NCBI RefSeq assembly: GCF_002343915.1 | Contig: NZ_NETK01000001.1 | Location: 8,322,001 to 8,386,000, forward strand | Direction: 5' to 3' | From: Nannocystis exedens | Lineage (GTDB): Bacteria; Myxococcota_A; Polyangia; Nannocystales; Nannocystaceae | Length of the DNA stretch: 64,000 nucleotides | Shown here: one piece after another, positions 62,361-64,000 of the stretch | How positions within the stretch are numbered: position 1 is the first letter of the stretch | How the letters are laid out: the number at the start of each line of letters is the position of its first letter | Notes under the pieces: generated by a model | Told to the model about the DNA's origin: nothing | The model's database searches: none | The model's input: only the letters and a program-made list of their open reading frames with translations | Position numbers and translations under genes: made by a program

Positions 62361-62768
62361 ATGACCAAGTCCACCGCCCGCAAGTTCTTCGTCAACCTCC
62401 CCGTCCGCGACCTGCAGCGGTCGATCGCCTTCTTCACGGACTTGGGCTTCACCTTCGACCCGCAGTTCGGCGGCAGCTGCATGACCCTCGGCGGGGACGC
62501 CTACGTCATGCTCCTCCCGGAGAGCCGCTTCAAAGACTTCACCCGCAAGCAGCTGTGCGACACCCGCACGCACACCGAGGCCCTGTTCTGCATCTCCGCC
62601 GGCTCCCGCGCCGAGGTCGACGAGCTCGTCCACAAGGCCCTCGCTGCCGGCGGCACCACGCCCGACGAACCGCAGGACCACGGCTTCATGTACGACTGGT
62701 CGTTCTACGACCTCGACGGCCATGGCTGGGGGGTCATGTGGATGGACCCGGCCCAGGTCCCCGCCTGA
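62361..62768 (+). CDS. VOC-family (glyoxalase/bleomycin-resistance-like) protein
   Basis: A 135-residue VOC-superfamily protein. The first beta-alpha-beta unit is RKFFVNLPVRDLQRSIAFFT then DLGFTFDPQFGGSCMTLGGD. The second includes HTEALFCISAGSRAEVDELV, GFMYDWSFYDLDGHGWGVMW and ends MDPAQ. The FYDLDGHGWGVMWMDP segment is the usual metal-side motif in this group, though which metal ligands act is unclear. Members include lactoylglutathione lyase relatives and drug-binding proteins. GAGGAAG lies 8 bases before the ATG at 62361; a longer frame upstream is shadow-like. It is cytosolic. Confidence 0.9.
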   Translation: MTKSTARKFFVNLPVRDLQRSIAFFTDLGFTFDPQFGGSCMTLGGDAYVMLLPESRFKDFTRKQLCDTRTHTEALFCISAGSRAEVDELVHKALAAGGTTPDEPQDHGFMYDWSFYDLDGHGWGVMWMDPAQVPA

Positions 62769-62954
62769 CCCGCGCGGGATGATGTACGCGAGCGGGGCGA
62801 GCGACCGCGGCGTGCGGCAGACTGCGGTTTCGGGTGCGAGGCCCCGGCCCGGCCGGCTCGTGGGGCGCTACGGCGCCGCCATGCGCGGAGGGCCGGGCGG
62901 CCGCCCGCATAGGCGTTGGAGCGACAGGGCGACGTGGCTGGCTCGGTGTCACTG
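62769..62954. other. intergenic gap
   Basis: 186 bp between convergent genes with no named feature. The 29-bp sequence at its right edge, shared with 51884-51912, includes the stop of the FG-GAP gene. Confidence 0.4.
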
Positions 62955-64000
62955 TCACATCGGCGGCTCGGGCTTGCACAGCGCGCCGCCTTCGATCTGG
63001 GCGTTGGTGCGGAAGGTGTTGAGCAGCTCCCACGAGTGCGGCTCGTACTGCGGGATGGTGGAATCCTCGCGGACGTTGGTGACGTGATAGGTGTGCTGAT
63101 TCCAGATCCGTCGCGCCTGGATCCACCGGTCCTGCTTGTCGCGGATGACCTGGACGGTGGGCGCGGTCTGGAGGTCGTCGTAGCCGACGTCGGAGACGAC
63201 GACGATCTCGGCCGAGCCGTCGTTGTCGATGTCGGCGACCACGGGGTACTCGATCAGCGTCTTCGAGCTGCGCGGGACCGACAGCAGCGGCTTGCCGGCG
63301 CCGTCGAACACGAACAGCTCGACCTCGTCGGCGTACATCGCCTCGGCGATGCCGTCGCCGAGGAAGTCGAAGGCGGTGCCGGCGGCCCAGCCGCTGCCGT
63401 CCTGGACGTCGGCGGTCCAGGCGACCTTGCCGCCGGCCTCGAACATCGAATAATGCGCGGCCGAGCTGGTGGCGAACTCGCTGAGCTTGTCGCCGTCGAA
63501 GTCGTGGACCGTCGACGGCCGGAACCACGCGCCGGTGCCGTTGTCGCCGGTCGGCTTGATGTCCTTGAACTTCACCGCGCCGTCGTGCTCGAGCACGGTG
63601 ATGCCGTTGTTGTTCGTCAGGAGGATCTCCGGCATCGGGTCGGGGTCGAGGTTGGCGACCGACGGGAAGCCGGGCTTGAGCGAGACGTCGTTGTAATAGA
63701 CGGTGCCGTCGTGGTGGTACGCGGCCTGGCCGAGGACGACCTCGAGGTCGAGGTCGCCGTCGAGGTCGGCGAGGACGGTGGCGGTGCAGTGGAACACGAT
63801 GTCCCACAGCGCCTGCTCGGGGGCGATGAACAGGGTCTTGCCGTCGTGGTCGACGACGAGGTCGTCGCACACGACCTCGACGTCGCCGTCGTTGTCGAGG
63901 TCGCCGAGAGCGACCGCGCCGCCCTGGTCGTGGTTGAATTTATCGGCGGTGGTCCACTTGAGCGCGCCGTCGTGCTCGAACGCGACGAGCGCGCTGGGGC
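62955..64000 (-). CDS. FG-GAP/VCBS repeat protein, 3' part only
   Basis: At least 348 residues; the frame stays open past the right edge, so the start lies outside the window. Repeated FG-GAP-like segments carry the calcium-binding pattern DxDxDG: GDLDNDGDVEVVCDDLV, ADLDGDLDLEVVLGQ, HDFDGDKLSEFATSS, ADIDNDGSAEIVVVSD. Between them are beta-strand segments such as HDGTVYYNDVSLKPGF. It ends WIQARRIWNQHTYHVTNVRE and then ALCKPEPPM. Proteins of this type are exported and form beta-propellers on the surface; this one is probably secreted or lipid-anchored. The final 29 bp recur at 51884, marking a lost paralog. Confidence 0.85.
   Translation of the reverse strand, partial: PSALVAFEHDGALKWTTADKFNHDQGGAVALGDLDNDGDVEVVCDDLVVDHDGKTLFIAPEQALWDIVFHCTATVLADLDGDLDLEVVLGQAAYHHDGTVYYNDVSLKPGFPSVANLDPDPMPEILLTNNNGITVLEHDGAVKFKDIKPTGDNGTGAWFRPSTVHDFDGDKLSEFATSSAAHYSMFEAGGKVAWTADVQDGSGWAAGTAFDFLGDGIAEAMYADEVELFVFDGAGKPLLSVPRSSKTLIEYPVVADIDNDGSAEIVVVSDVGYDDLQTAPTVQVIRDKQDRWIQARRIWNQHTYHVTNVREDSTIPQYEPHSWELLNTFRTNAQIEGGALCKPEPPM

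Noticed and set aside
1-64000. rRNA, tRNA or prophage genes
   Set aside because: I saw no tRNA-like cloverleaf ends, rRNA blocks or phage structural genes on either strand. A tRNA scan would be decisive.

Overview
The window looks like chromosomal DNA of a myxobacterium, most likely a Nannocystis-like member of the Nannocystineae. This is an inference from very high GC, a serine protease with MopE-type Asp/Cys repeats and a MYXO-CTERM tail, about fifteen predicted secreted lipoproteins with Ser/Thr/Asp/Gly-rich linkers behind the lipobox, a DUF1552/DUF1592-type pair, and a large hybrid NRPS-PKS. I found no rRNA, tRNA, CRISPR array or intact mobile element. Decayed gene pieces, short palindromes and tandem repeats fill many of the gaps.

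Layout. 0-7 kb: a thioredoxin-reductase-like flavoprotein, a repeat lipoprotein, a methyltransferase, two small exported proteins, then about 1 kb of non-coding DNA with a 122-bp tandem repeat. 7.2-17.8 kb: one 3556-residue megasynthase read as A(Thr)-PCP-C-A-PCP-KS-AT-cMT-ACP-TE with an extra SnoaL-like domain at the C-terminus. 18-24.6 kb: divergent LysR/SDR pair, a BON-methyltransferase fusion, a CNNM/CorC-type membrane protein that seems to start at ATC, and two Cys-rich lipoproteins sharing one domain. 24.9-32.6 kb: the S8 protease, a YCII protein, a divergent SDR/TetR pair with two palindromic operators, and a stretch of decayed genes.

32.9-43.8 kb: a c-type cytochrome lipoprotein followed by a G8-domain protein, an ECF sigma factor cluster, an HtrA protease with two PDZ domains, and an FMN reductase. 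45-51.8 kb: a lipoprotein of nine ten-cysteine repeats and a two-gene operon (DUF1592-family cytochrome-like lipoprotein plus Tat-exported DUF1552 protein). 52.3-58 kb: a WGR/LRR-like protein, a LytS/LytTR two-component pair, and a lipoprotein joining a c-type heme motif to a PHM-like copper monooxygenase with all six copper ligands. 59-64 kb: arylamine N-acetyltransferase, a SoxR regulon (FMN reductase, ABM-type monooxygenase, perfect 18-bp SoxR box, soxR), a VOC protein and the 3' part of an FG-GAP repeat protein running off the window.

How the genes fit together: the megasynthase is the only clear natural-product gene. No 4'-phosphopantetheinyl transferase, MbtH protein or exporter lies beside it, so it probably uses functions encoded elsewhere. 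Several operons are clearly regulated pairs: SDR/TetR, SoxR with its two-gene target, LytS/LytTR and the ECF cluster.
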